Shown piece after piece: positions 16,672 to 25,080 of a DNA stretch of 64,000 nt. The stretch's first letter is position 1; the number at the start of each line of letters is the position of its first letter. The translations under genes and the position numbers were made by a program. Below the pieces are notes generated by a model, which was not told the DNA's origin, did not search any database, and saw only the letters and a program-made list of their open reading frames with translations. Source of the DNA: Taklimakanibacter deserti. Its GTDB lineage: Bacteria; Pseudomonadota; Alphaproteobacteria; Rhizobiales; Aestuariivirgaceae. Where the stretch lies: NCBI GenBank assembly GCA_003574785.1, contig QORU01000001.1, forward strand, positions 434,001 through 498,000, read 5' to 3'.

Positions 16672-19600
16672 ATGGCCTGTCGAAACTGCGGAACCGAGAC
16701 GAAGCCGGGCCAGCGCTTTTGCACGGGCTGCGGGGCGCCCATCGCCGTGATCTGCCGAAGCTGCGGCGGGGAAAATCCCTCCGCGGCGCGTTTTTGCGGC
16801 AATTGCGGCACGGCGCTCGAGGCCGCGCCGCCGGCCGCGCGTCCAGCCGAAAGCGAACTCAGGCCGGTCACCGTCCTCTTTGCCGACCTGTCGGGCTACA
16901 CCGCGTTTTCGGAGAATAGCGATCCGGAAGACGTGCGGAGTCTGCTCAATGATTTCTTCGCGCTGACGGATGGCACGATCGTGCGCCTGGGCGGCACGGT
17001 CGACAGTCATATTGGTGACTGCACCATGGCGGTGTTCGGCGCGCCCATCGCCCATGGCGATGATGCGCTGAGAGCGGTCGCCGCGGCGATCGCCATCCGC
17101 GAAGGGATGGCATCGCTCACAAAGCGCTACAAGGCGGGTCCCTTCGACGCGCATTGCGGTCTGGCGGCGGGCACGGTGCTCGCGGCAACCACCGGCAGCG
17201 ACGTGCACCGGCCCTATACGATGACCGGCTCCTCGGTCAATCTCGCGGCGCGCTTGTGCGACCTTGCCCGGCGCGGCGAGATATTGCTGTCGGATGAACT
17301 CGCGGACGCCGTCTCTCATCGACATTCGGTGGAGGCGCTCGGGCGCCGGCGGCTCGACGGCTTCGCCGAGCCGCTTCCCGTCTTCAAGCTCTCCGTGCAG
17401 GAACATGCCGCTCACGAGGAGGGCGGACCGCCCTTTGTCGGGCGCAAAGCCGAAATGGCGGAGATCGAGACCGCACTCGACATCACCGCGCGCGAAGAGA
17501 TCGGCCGCATCGTTCATATTCGCGGTGATGCCGGGATCGGCAAGTCCCGCTTGCTGGAAGCAGCCACCGCCGCGGCGCGCGCCCGGAGCCTCACTTGTCT
17601 CAACGCTTCCGTCATGAGTTTCGGTGGCGGCAGCCAGACGCAATTGCGGCGGACCATCACCCAAGCCCTTCTCGCAATCGAGGCGCATGCAGATGAGGCC
17701 GGCCTCGCCAAAGGCATTGCCGATTTTGTCGGGCAGCATGGTCTTGACGAGCGTGACGAGACCTTCCTGCATGATCTCATGGGCGTGATGATGCCGCCTG
17801 ATCTGGTCCGCGTCTTCAATACCTTCGATGCCGCGGGCCGCCTCACGGCACGGATCGAAACCTTGGCAAAGGTCGCCGGCCTCGCCGCCCGGCAGAAGCC
17901 GCTTTTCTTCGCGGTGGAGGATCTGCATTGGATCGACGATGACGGCCTCGACATGCTTGCGGCGCTGGCGCTTGCGGCCCAGTCCTCTCCGATCACGCTC
18001 GTCTTCACGACGCGTCCGGAAGGTGATCCCTTGGACAATGCCTGGCTCGCGCGCGTCGCGCCGACCTCGGTCAAGGTCCTGAACCTTGCCGCCCTCACGG
18101 ACAAGGAGGCTGCGAGCCTTGCCGCGCAAGTCTTTGCCGGCGAGACCGCACTCGTGCGCGACGTCCTGCAGCGCGCCGCCGGCAACCCGCTGTTCCTGGT
18201 GCAGTTGCTGCATCACAAGACAGGGGCCGGCGGGGAGGCGCTGCCGCAATCGATCCAGAGCCTCATCGTCGCGCGTCTCGACCGTCTTTCCGAAAAGGAT
18301 CGGCGCATCGTGCAAACGGCATCGGTTCTCGGCCAGCGCTTCACTCAAGACGAGATCGATCATCTCCTCGATGAACGGGGGGCGGAGCTGCGGCCCCTGA
18401 TCGATGCCGTCCTCCTGCGGCGCGCGGGGCAGCACTATGAATTCGTCCATGCGCTGGTGCGCGATGCAACCCATGGCACTCTGCCGAAGTCGCGCCGCCG
18501 CACGCTGCATGTGAAGGCCGCCGAATGGTTCGGGCAGCACGATAAGATTCTTGCCGCCAACCATCTCGACCAGGCGCAGGATCCACGCGCCGTCGACGCC
18601 TATGACGAGGCGGCGCAAAGCGAATGGTCGATCTATCGCTATGACAATGCGATCGTCCTCAATGCGCGGGCGGTGGCGCTGGCGGAGGAGGGGACGCGCA
18701 AGGCCGAGCTCCTGACACGGCGCGGCGAGATGCTGCTCGAGACGGGTCAGATCGCGACATCGCTCGATGTCTGGCCCGACGCCCTGCGGCTCGCCGAAGG
18801 CGATCGCGCGCTGTTCTGTCGCGCCAATATCGGCTTTGCCCAGGGCCTCCGATTGTCCGACCGCTTCGATGAGGCCTTCGCCGCGCTCGACCGGGCCGAT
18901 GCGATCGCCGAGAACGACCGGCTCCTGCGTGAGCTGTCACGGTCGCATCACCTGCGCGGCAATCTGCTGTTCCCGAAAGGGCGCTTGTCCGAATGCCTTG
19001 CCGAGCACCAGAAGGCGCTCGACTTCGCCCGAGCCGCGGGCTCGGTCGAGGCCGAGATCCGTGCTCTCGGCGGGCTGGGCGACGGCTATTACGCCAACGG
19101 CCGCATGCTCAGTGCCTATGACGCCTTCAGCCGCTGCGTGAAGCTTGCCCGGCAGGAAGGCTTTGGCCGCATCGAAGTGGCCAATCTGCCCATGTGGTCC
19201 ATTGCCGCGCTCTCCAAAGGCGAATGGCGCGAAGCCGATGATTGCGTCCGCGAGGCGATCGAGCTCGCCGAGCGTGCCGGCGCCAAGCGGGCGCTGATGA
19301 TCGCCCATCATTGCGGCTATTTCAGAAAGTTCGAGGCCGACGAGATCGCGGTTGCGCGCGAGCATGCGGTGAAGGCGGATGATCTCGCGATCGCGCTCGG
19401 TGCCAGGCGCTTCGAGGCGGAGAGCAAGATGTTCTTCGCCGAGCTTGCGCTCACGGCCGAGCACTGGGACGAGGCGCGGCACTATGCCGGTTGGGCGTAC
19501 AAGCTCTGCGAGGAGACCGGGCTAAACTACATGGGGCCGATCGTGCTCGGCATGCTGGCGGAGCTTGCCAAGAGCGAGAGCGAGCGCCAGGCGCATATCG

Positions 19601-19926
19601 CGCAGGCGCGCGCCATCCTCAAAGCCGGCGCGCCGATCCACAATCACATGTATTTCAACAATCACATGATGACGGCGTCGCTGAAGCGCCGCGAATGGGA
19701 AGCGGCGGAAAGCTTCGCCCAGGCGATGGCGGATCATACCGCCAATGAACCGTTCCCCTGGGCCGATTTCCTCATCGACCGTGCCCGGATCCTGATCCGG
19801 GTAGGGCGGGGCGAGCGGGGCGCTGCGGCGAAATCCGAGCTCGCGCGAGTGGCGGCACTCGGCCGCGAGATGAATTTCATCCGCGCCACGCAGGCGCTCG
19901 ATGATGCTGTTGCCACGTGGGGCTAG
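16672..19926 (+). CDS. Double zinc-ribbon, class III nucleotide cyclase, AAA-ATPase, TPR protein
   Basis: A large cytoplasmic signalling protein of 1,084 residues. Two CxxC...CxxC zinc ribbons (3-46) precede a class III adenylate/guanylate cyclase domain (about 64-240), with metal-binding Asp72 (LFADLSGY) and Asp116 (HIGDCTM) and the Asn190/Arg194 pair of VNLAAR. Next come an AAA/STAND-type ATPase with Walker A GDAGIGKS (285-292) and Walker B FFAVEDLHWID, and a long helical TPR-like region to the C-terminus. All cyclase catalytic residues that I can check are present, so activity is likely. The ATG at 16672 is preceded by GGAG. Its stop codon overlaps that of the convergent gene. Confidence 0.9.
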   Translation: MACRNCGTETKPGQRFCTGCGAPIAVICRSCGGENPSAARFCGNCGTALEAAPPAARPAESELRPVTVLFADLSGYTAFSENSDPEDVRSLLNDFFALTDGTIVRLGGTVDSHIGDCTMAVFGAPIAHGDDALRAVAAAIAIREGMASLTKRYKAGPFDAHCGLAAGTVLAATTGSDVHRPYTMTGSSVNLAARLCDLARRGEILLSDELADAVSHRHSVEALGRRRLDGFAEPLPVFKLSVQEHAAHEEGGPPFVGRKAEMAEIETALDITAREEIGRIVHIRGDAGIGKSRLLEAATAAARARSLTCLNASVMSFGGGSQTQLRRTITQALLAIEAHADEAGLAKGIADFVGQHGLDERDETFLHDLMGVMMPPDLVRVFNTFDAAGRLTARIETLAKVAGLAARQKPLFFAVEDLHWIDDDGLDMLAALALAAQSSPITLVFTTRPEGDPLDNAWLARVAPTSVKVLNLAALTDKEAASLAAQVFAGETALVRDVLQRAAGNPLFLVQLLHHKTGAGGEALPQSIQSLIVARLDRLSEKDRRIVQTASVLGQRFTQDEIDHLLDERGAELRPLIDAVLLRRAGQHYEFVHALVRDATHGTLPKSRRRTLHVKAAEWFGQHDKILAANHLDQAQDPRAVDAYDEAAQSEWSIYRYDNAIVLNARAVALAEEGTRKAELLTRRGEMLLETGQIATSLDVWPDALRLAEGDRALFCRANIGFAQGLRLSDRFDEAFAALDRADAIAENDRLLRELSRSHHLRGNLLFPKGRLSECLAEHQKALDFARAAGSVEAEIRALGGLGDGYYANGRMLSAYDAFSRCVKLARQEGFGRIEVANLPMWSIAALSKGEWREADDCVREAIELAERAGAKRALMIAHHCGYFRKFEADEIAVAREHAVKADDLAIALGARRFEAESKMFFAELALTAEHWDEARHYAGWAYKLCEETGLNYMGPIVLGMLAELAKSESERQAHIAQARAILKAGAPIHNHMYFNNHMMTASLKRREWEAAESFAQAMADHTANEPFPWADFLIDRARILIRVGRGERGAAAKSELARVAALGREMNFIRATQALDDAVATWG

Positions 19927-20804
19927 TTCGATTGGATGATGGCGCTGACCCGGCCGGGCTCAATGGTGAAGGCCGAGGTCTTCTCCACGCCGTCGATCCG
20001 TGTGCTGAGCACATAGCGGCCGGGCTTCAGCACGACATCGGCGGTGGGTCCGGGGATGCCCGGCAGCTTCTTGCCCTTGGCATCGGTGATGATCCAATAG
20101 ATGTCGTGCTCTCCGGCGCCGGAAGCATCGAGCCGGGCAATGCCGGCATTCATGTCGAGCTCGACCGCCGACAGGAGGCCCGGCTTGACCATGACCTCGG
20201 TCATGGCCTCGGCGTTGCCCGGCTGGAAACGGCTCTCGACGCGATAGGACCCGGCGCCGAGCCTGAGAATCTCGCCCGGCTCTTCGGTGATGGCGACGAG
20301 CGTCCCGCCATCCACGCCTGAAGACTTGTAGATGCTGGTGAAGGGCCGCGCCGCGGGAAGCCCGAGCTGCTTGAGCTTGGGCAGGACGCGCAAGCCTCCG
20401 GCATTGAGCACGAAGGTCACGGCAAGACGTTGGCCTTCGAGCAAGGTGAGCTTGCGCTCGACCTTCACCGCGCCATAGCTCGCTTCCACCATATAGTCGC
20501 CGGGCTCGGCCGGAAGCGAGGCCGTCTCGGCATCGCGCGAAAACAGGGTTTCGCCGTCAAAGGCCTTGACCTGCCAGGAGATCGGCCAGCTGATGACGCC
20601 GCCGTCTTCGCTGAGGCGGGCATTGAAGGCGAGGCCCTCATTGCCGGGGCGGGTGAGCTCGATGCGGACCTCCGCACCCACATCATCACCGGCGCGCTCT
20701 ATGTCGGGTGTGCGGTCGATGGCTCCGGTCGAGGAGGCGGCGAGCGCCGGAGAGGAAAAAAAGAGGGCCGCCAGAACACTCAACATATGGCGGCCCTTGA
20801 ACAT
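19923..20804 (-). CDS. Exported protein of unknown function with repeated beta-sandwich-like segments
   Basis: A 293-residue protein with a signal peptide (cleavage near SPALA|ASS). I do not recognise a named family. At least three segments share a pattern of a strand, a PGxY turn and a further strand (PAEPGDYMVEASYG, LRLGAGSYRVESRF, LKPGRYVLSTRIDG), which suggests tandem carboxypeptidase-regulatory-like or Ig-like modules. No catalytic motif is seen. GGGGA lies 9 nt upstream of the ATG at 20804. The TAG stop is read from the same CTAG as the stop of the convergent cyclase gene. An exact CtrA-type box lies 85 nt upstream. Confidence 0.75.
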   Translation of the reverse strand: MFKGRHMLSVLAALFFSSPALAASSTGAIDRTPDIERAGDDVGAEVRIELTRPGNEGLAFNARLSEDGGVISWPISWQVKAFDGETLFSRDAETASLPAEPGDYMVEASYGAVKVERKLTLLEGQRLAVTFVLNAGGLRVLPKLKQLGLPAARPFTSIYKSSGVDGGTLVAITEEPGEILRLGAGSYRVESRFQPGNAEAMTEVMVKPGLLSAVELDMNAGIARLDASGAGEHDIYWIITDAKGKKLPGIPGPTADVVLKPGRYVLSTRIDGVEKTSAFTIEPGRVSAIIQSN

Positions 20805-20888
20805 GATAGACGTTCCCCTGTTACCCCCGGCCAGTCCCGGCCGGCAGGGACAGCCAACACGAGAAGCGGACCGGCCTCAACAATATGC

Positions 20889-20904
20889 TTAATTTTTGGT
20901 TAAC
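20889..20904. promoter_or_regulatory. Exact CtrA-type box (TTAA-N7-TTAAC)
   Basis: TTAA at 20889-20892 and TTAAC at 20900-20904 are separated by exactly 7 nt, which matches the full consensus for the alphaproteobacterial cell-cycle regulator CtrA. It lies in the divergent region between the exported unknown protein (start 20804) and the nitroreductase (start 20974). Confidence 0.6.
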
Positions 20905-20973
20905 GCAGATCGTGCAATTGTGCTTTGTTTTTTCCGATCTTGACTTTGCCGGTCGGGTTCCCTTGTTAAGGGT

Positions 20974-21561
20974 ATGACCCGCCTCAATGACACCTCCTCA
21001 GCCTTAAGCCTGCTCAAGACCCGAAAGTCGGCCTCCGTCAAAGCCATGGCGGAGCCTGGACCCACGCCGGAGCAACTGAAAACCATCCTCGAGATCGCCG
21101 TGCGCGTGCCCGATCACGGCAAGCTGACACCCTGGCGGCTCGTTTTGTTCGAGGGTGAGGCGCGGCGGAAATTCGGCGAGGTCATGAAGGCCCGCTGGCA
21201 GGAGTTGCATCCCGATCACGGCGCGGAGTCGCTCAGCTTTCAGGCCGGCCTGTTCCTGAGGGCCCCGACCGTGCTCGTCGTCGTCTCCAAGGCCGGGCCG
21301 CATGTGAAGATCCCAGAATGGGAACAGCTTCTTTCAGCCGGCGCCCTGACCCAGAACATATTGCTCGCCGCTTCGGCGCTCGGCGTCGGCGCCCAGTGGA
21401 ATACCGATTGGATCGCCTATGACTCCAAGATTATGAAGGCAATGGGCCTGAGCGAGACGGAGAAGATCGTCGGCATCGTCTATTTCGGCACGCCCGCCGC
21501 GGCACTCGAAGACCGGCCGCGGCCCGATCCCGAGAGCCTCATTACCCGCTGGCGAGGCTGA
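20974..21561 (+). CDS. Nitroreductase family protein (YdjA-like)
   Basis: A 195-residue FMN-dependent oxidoreductase. The N-terminal RKSASVKAM and the motif RVPDHGKLTPWR place it in the compact YdjA-type group, and the central LSAGALTQNILLAASALGVGAQW forms the FMN/dimer region. The ATG at 20974 has AAGGG just 3 nt upstream, and family alignment supports including these residues. The HAD gene starts 8 nt after its stop and the flavin reductase follows, so nitroreductase, HAD and flavin reductase form one operon. Confidence 0.88.
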   Translation: MTRLNDTSSALSLLKTRKSASVKAMAEPGPTPEQLKTILEIAVRVPDHGKLTPWRLVLFEGEARRKFGEVMKARWQELHPDHGAESLSFQAGLFLRAPTVLVVVSKAGPHVKIPEWEQLLSAGALTQNILLAASALGVGAQWNTDWIAYDSKIMKAMGLSETEKIVGIVYFGTPAAALEDRPRPDPESLITRWRG

Positions 21562-21569
21562 CGGCTTTC

Positions 21570-22280
21570 ATGGCGATCAAAGGGGTTCTCTTCGACAAGG
21601 ACGGCACGCTGATCGATGTGACCGGCACGTGGGTTCCGGCCTATCAGCAACTCCTCAAGGAGGTCTTCCCCGATCGCGACGCCGCCGAGATCGAAGCGAA
21701 ATTCGTGGCCGCCGGCTACGATCCTGAAACCCAAGCCTTCAAAGCGGGATCGATCCTCGCCCAAGGCACCACGCGCGACATCATCGAGGTCTGGTGGCCG
21801 GGGCTCGATGCCGCGAGCGTCGCCGAGAAGATGAAGCTGCTCGACGTCGATTATCGCGAGCTCGGCTTGAAGCATCTGAAGGCGCTGATGCCGCTGAAAC
21901 CCATTCTCGAGGAACTGCGCCGCATGGGCTTCAGGCTCGGCGTCGCCACCAATGACACGGCCGCTTCCGCGGTGCTGCATATGGGCGCCCTCGACGCGGT
22001 CCAGCTCTTCGACGTCATCCTCGGCGCCGACAGTGTGGCGCGGCCAAAACCTTTCGGCGACATGATCCATGCTTTTGCCGATGCGGTCGGCATCAAAGCT
22101 GAGGAAGTCGCGATGGTCGGCGACAATCCGCATGACATGGAGACGGCGCATGATGCGGGGGCAGGGCTCGCCATCGGCGTGCTCTCCGGCAACTCGACGG
22201 CGGATCACCTGGCGCCGCTCGCCGACCACGTGATCGGCACCATCGCCGACCTGCCGGCATTGCTGAGGAGAACTGGGTGA
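21570..22280 (+). CDS. HAD family hydrolase (phosphoglycolate phosphatase-like)
   Basis: A 236-residue HAD phosphatase. Motif I FDKDGTLID contains the nucleophile aspartate, motif II is the threonine of GVATNDT, the lysine is in RPKPFGD, and motif IV is MVGDNPHDM. A helical cap domain lies at about 20-95, as in subclass I enzymes such as Gph. The true substrate is unknown. Its stop TGA overlaps the ATG of the next gene by one base (TGATG), which implies coupled translation. Confidence 0.85.
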   Translation: MAIKGVLFDKDGTLIDVTGTWVPAYQQLLKEVFPDRDAAEIEAKFVAAGYDPETQAFKAGSILAQGTTRDIIEVWWPGLDAASVAEKMKLLDVDYRELGLKHLKALMPLKPILEELRRMGFRLGVATNDTAASAVLHMGALDAVQLFDVILGADSVARPKPFGDMIHAFADAVGIKAEEVAMVGDNPHDMETAHDAGAGLAIGVLSGNSTADHLAPLADHVIGTIADLPALLRRTG

Positions 22281-22876
22281 TGCATTACGATGCGATCGAC
22301 AACACGCATGGCCTGCCCAACGATCCGTTCAAGGCGATCGTGGCGCCGCGCCCGATCGGCTGGGTATCGAGCATGGCCAGGAACGGCGTGCCCAATCTCG
22401 CCCCCTACAGCTTCTTCAATGCCATCGCCGAGAAGCCGCATTACGTCGTGATCGGATCTTCCGACATGAAGGACTCGCTCACCAATATCGAGGCGACGTC
22501 CGAATTCGTGGTCAATCTCGCGACCTATGAATTGCGCGAGCATATGAACGCCTCATCGGCGCGCGTGGCGCCCGATGTCGACGAGTTCAAGCTCGCAGGA
22601 CTGGAGCCCGCATCGTCGCGCTTCGTCAAGCCGCCACGCGTGGCCAAAAGCCCGGCGGCGCTCGAATGCCGGCTGTTCCAGATCGTGCCCTTGCCGGATG
22701 ACAATGGCGATGCCAGGCAATGGGCGATCATCGGGCGCGTCGTCGGCATCTATATCGACGACCGCTTCATCAAGGAGGGCCGCGTCGACACCGCGGCCAT
22801 GAGGCCGATCGCGCGCATGGGCTATAGCGAATATGCGACAGTGGAGGCCGCCTGGCGCATGCGCCGGCCGGATTAG
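22280..22876 (+). CDS. Flavin reductase family protein
   Basis: A 198-residue FMN-binding split-barrel protein of the flavin reductase-like family. The FMN-binding start is recognised in PRPIGWVSS and in the following NLAPYSFFN, with FVVNLATYEL further on. Such proteins supply reduced flavin or act as flavin-binding oxidoreductases; the partner is unknown. I chose the ATG at 22280, which overlaps the HAD stop by one base, rather than a GTG at 22277. The 3' end touches the remains of a TetR gene on the other strand. Confidence 0.85.
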   Translation: MHYDAIDNTHGLPNDPFKAIVAPRPIGWVSSMARNGVPNLAPYSFFNAIAEKPHYVVIGSSDMKDSLTNIEATSEFVVNLATYELREHMNASSARVAPDVDEFKLAGLEPASSRFVKPPRVAKSPAALECRLFQIVPLPDDNGDARQWAIIGRVVGIYIDDRFIKEGRVDTAAMRPIARMGYSEYATVEAAWRMRRPD

Positions 22877-23243
22877 GGTGATCGTCAATCTCGAGAGGGT
22901 CGAGAGCAAGGCGCCGGAATCTGCGGAAGGCGGTTCGATCGCCATGCGAACCAGCGTTCCCTCGTCGCAATCGATCAGGATAGTTGCGAGCCGCTGCAAG
23001 GGGCTGCAGGACGTGTCTTTGAGTCTCTCATTGCGCTTATTGGCATAGTGGCGCTCACAAGCGCCCAGAACCGCGCCAGCAAATTCCTCCTCGCTCTTGA
23101 AGAAATCGCAGAAAGAGCCCTTTGGGACGCCTGCCGCATCGAGGATGGCGTCCGGCCCGATTCCGTCCGAAACCGTTCAGGATCAGTGACTTAAGACCCT
23201 CGGCGATCAACCTGTCTCGGGTCGGATTATTTTGCTCAGACAT
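22877..23243 (-). pseudogene. Decayed TetR family regulator (frameshifted and shortened)
   Basis: The first 25 or so codons from the ATG at 23243 read as a TetR N-terminus (TRDRLIAEGLKSLILNGF). Near 23160-23172 the frame shifts. The adjacent frame then continues the same domain (GPDAILDAAGVPKGSFCDFF) and on through ERHYANKRNERLKDTS, so one base has been lost or gained inside the helix-turn-helix. The C-terminal ligand domain loses resemblance near 22950 and runs into the flavin reductase gene without a natural end. No intact reading frame covers it. It is divergent from the monooxygenase gene, which it probably once controlled. Confidence 0.75.
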
Positions 23244-23245
23244 GG

Positions 23246-23257
23246 CTGGTAGACCAG
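23246..23257. promoter_or_regulatory. Possible TetR operator
   Basis: CTGGT-AG-ACCAG is a perfect 5-bp inverted repeat with a 2-nt centre, just upstream of the TetR remnant start and 79 nt before the monooxygenase gene. It may be the old operator of the lost repressor; it is short, so chance is possible. Confidence 0.35.
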
Positions 23258-23335
23258 TTTACTAGCTGATAGCCACACCACCATCTGCTCGTCGGGCTAA
23301 TCGGATTCGTCACCAGCTCCGGGAGGACATAGCCA

Positions 23336-24556
23336 ATGAAAGAGCGCCACGATGTTGTGGTGATTGGTGGTGGCCAGGCCGGGTTGGTTATGAGTCACTC
23401 ATTGCGTCAGCATGGCCGCGAGCATGTCGTCTTGGAGCGGGCGCGCGTGGCGGAGCGTTGGCATAGTGAGCGATGGGATTCGCTTACCTTCCAGTTTCCC
23501 AACTACGACATTCGCCTTCCGGGCTACCGCTATGGCGGTGATGATCCGCAAGGGTTTTCCAACTATCGCGATATCGCCCAGATGATCGAAGCCTACGCCG
23601 CTCAGATCGAGGCGCCGGTCCGCTGCGCAACGGAAGTCGTGAGCCTCGACGCGGAGTGCTCGTCCGGACGCCTTCTGGTGAAAACGCGGAGCACGACAAT
23701 TGAGGCGTCGCATGTTGTGATTGCAACCGGCCCATTTCAACGGCCACTGCTTCCATCCTTTGCCGCGGACTTGCCCGCGCATGTCTTTCAGGTTCATGCG
23801 AGCGCCTATCGCAATCCCGCCCAGATCCCGGAAGGCGCCGTTCTGGTGGTGGGCAGCGGCAATTCCGGCTGTCAGATCGCAGAAGAGCTGTGTGAGAGCG
23901 GCCGTCGTGTCTATCTTGCGCTGAGCCGACACCGTCGCGTGCCACGGCGCTATCGTGGCCGGGATATCACCTGGTGGTTTGAGAAGATGGGCCGCTGGGA
24001 CGCAAAGATCGACGATATGCCAGGTCGCAAGCAACCGGTGCCGACTGTCCTTACCGGCACACATGGTGGCCACGATATGAATATTCGCAAGCTGGCTGGG
24101 GATGGTGTCGTCGTTCTCGGCCGCTTGCTCCATGCCGCCGGCGGCAAGCTCGCCTTCGCCGAGGATGTGGAAGGGATCCTCAAGGAAGCGGATTCCGAAT
24201 ATTGGAACTTCTTCAAGGCAGCCGATAGCCTTGCGCAAGAAGCCGGGTTGAATTTTCCTGTGGAGCACAGAGAATCTGCCGCGATCATTCCGATTGTGCC
24301 GATAGCAAGCCTGGATCTATCGAAGTCCGGGATCCGATCGGTGATCTGGAGCACGGGCTACCGCTATGAATATGATTGGCTCCATATGCCGGTATTGGAT
24401 GCGCGCGGTGCCCCCGTGCAGCAGCGAGGCGTCACCTGCTGTCCGAATGTCTATTTTCTCGGCTTGCATTGGATGTACAAGTTCAAATCCGCCATTCTTG
24501 CTTATGTGAGCGAGGACGCGGCCTATTTGGCGGACCGCATTGCAATGAGCCGCTGA
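23336..24556 (+). CDS. Flavin-containing monooxygenase (NAD(P)/FAD-dependent, CzcO-like)
   Basis: A 406-residue two-dinucleotide-domain oxidoreductase. The FAD fingerprint GGGQAG is at 11-16 and the NAD(P)H fingerprint VGSGNSG is near residue 180. The last motif before the C-terminus, WSTGYRYEYDWL, is the ATG-like stretch of this family. The substrate is unknown. GGGAGG lies 9 nt upstream of the ATG at 23336. It is divergent from a broken TetR gene, so its control may have been lost, and it is followed after 67 nt by a MarR gene. Confidence 0.85.
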   Translation: MKERHDVVVIGGGQAGLVMSHSLRQHGREHVVLERARVAERWHSERWDSLTFQFPNYDIRLPGYRYGGDDPQGFSNYRDIAQMIEAYAAQIEAPVRCATEVVSLDAECSSGRLLVKTRSTTIEASHVVIATGPFQRPLLPSFAADLPAHVFQVHASAYRNPAQIPEGAVLVVGSGNSGCQIAEELCESGRRVYLALSRHRRVPRRYRGRDITWWFEKMGRWDAKIDDMPGRKQPVPTVLTGTHGGHDMNIRKLAGDGVVVLGRLLHAAGGKLAFAEDVEGILKEADSEYWNFFKAADSLAQEAGLNFPVEHRESAAIIPIVPIASLDLSKSGIRSVIWSTGYRYEYDWLHMPVLDARGAPVQQRGVTCCPNVYFLGLHWMYKFKSAILAYVSEDAAYLADRIAMSR

Positions 24557-24605
24557 ATTTTTGGACTCGCCTCCATGGGGACGCTCCTTGACCGGGACAT
24601 ATTGT

Positions 24606-24617
24606 GGGTATATACCC
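24606..24617. promoter_or_regulatory. MarR operator candidate, copy 1
   Basis: GGGTATATACCC is a perfect 12-nt palindrome ending 6 nt before the marR ATG. Its core GGTATATACC recurs before the next gene (25055-25064). The overlap with the translation start region suits autorepression. Confidence 0.6.
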
Positions 24618-24623
24618 GCTTCT

Positions 24624-25022
24624 ATGAAGAGCCAATGCTACTGCAATTCGTTGCGCACCGCGGCGCGCAAGGTCACGGCCTTGTACGATCAGGCGTTGGC
24701 GTCCGTCGGTGTCAATCTTTCCCAGTTCAGCATGCTGCGCAGGCTCGAAAGGGCCGGCGAAGTCTCGATCACCGAGCTCAGCCGTCTGTGCGAGCTCGAC
24801 CGCTCGACGACGGGGCGGAATGTGAAGGTCCTGGAACGGATGGGTCTGGTCACGGCGGTTGCGGGCGAAGATCAGCGTGAGGCGACGCTGTCGCTTTCGA
24901 AACGAGGCCGCCACGTGCTGGACGAAGGCGCCCCGCACTGGAAGAGGGCGCAGGACGAGATCGAAAGGAAACTCGGCAGCCGCAGGGCTCGGGAGCTTCT
25001 CAGCCTGGGCGATGACTTGTGA
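24624..25022 (+). CDS. MarR family transcriptional regulator
   Basis: A 132-residue MarR-type winged helix-turn-helix protein. The start CYCNSLRTAARKVTALYD is characteristic of a MarR subgroup with two N-terminal cysteines that might sense oxidants or metals. The recognition region is ELSRLCELDRSTTGRNVKVLE and the wing DQREATLSLSKRG. I chose the ATG at 24624 because upstream in-frame residues show no family match. A perfect palindrome directly before the gene, repeated before the MFS gene that follows, suggests it represses both itself and the transporter. Confidence 0.87.
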   Translation: MKSQCYCNSLRTAARKVTALYDQALASVGVNLSQFSMLRRLERAGEVSITELSRLCELDRSTTGRNVKVLERMGLVTAVAGEDQREATLSLSKRGRHVLDEGAPHWKRAQDEIERKLGSRRARELLSLGDDL

Positions 25023-25054
25023 AGGCGGCAGCGGATTTTTTGTGAGCATATACG

Positions 25055-25064
25055 GGTATATACC
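25055..25064. promoter_or_regulatory. MarR operator candidate, copy 2
   Basis: GGTATATACC, a perfect 10-nt palindrome identical to the core of the element before marR. It lies in the 58-nt gap between marR and the MFS transporter, 16 nt before the transporter ATG. Confidence 0.55.
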
Positions 25065-25080
25065 GATAAGTGAGGCAATT

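Noticed and set aside
16462..18618. Long minus-strand reading frame of 718 codons opposite the zinc-ribbon/cyclase gene
   Set aside because: It is an antisense shadow; the plus-strand frame has clear zinc-ribbon, cyclase and AAA motifs, and the opposite strand has none.
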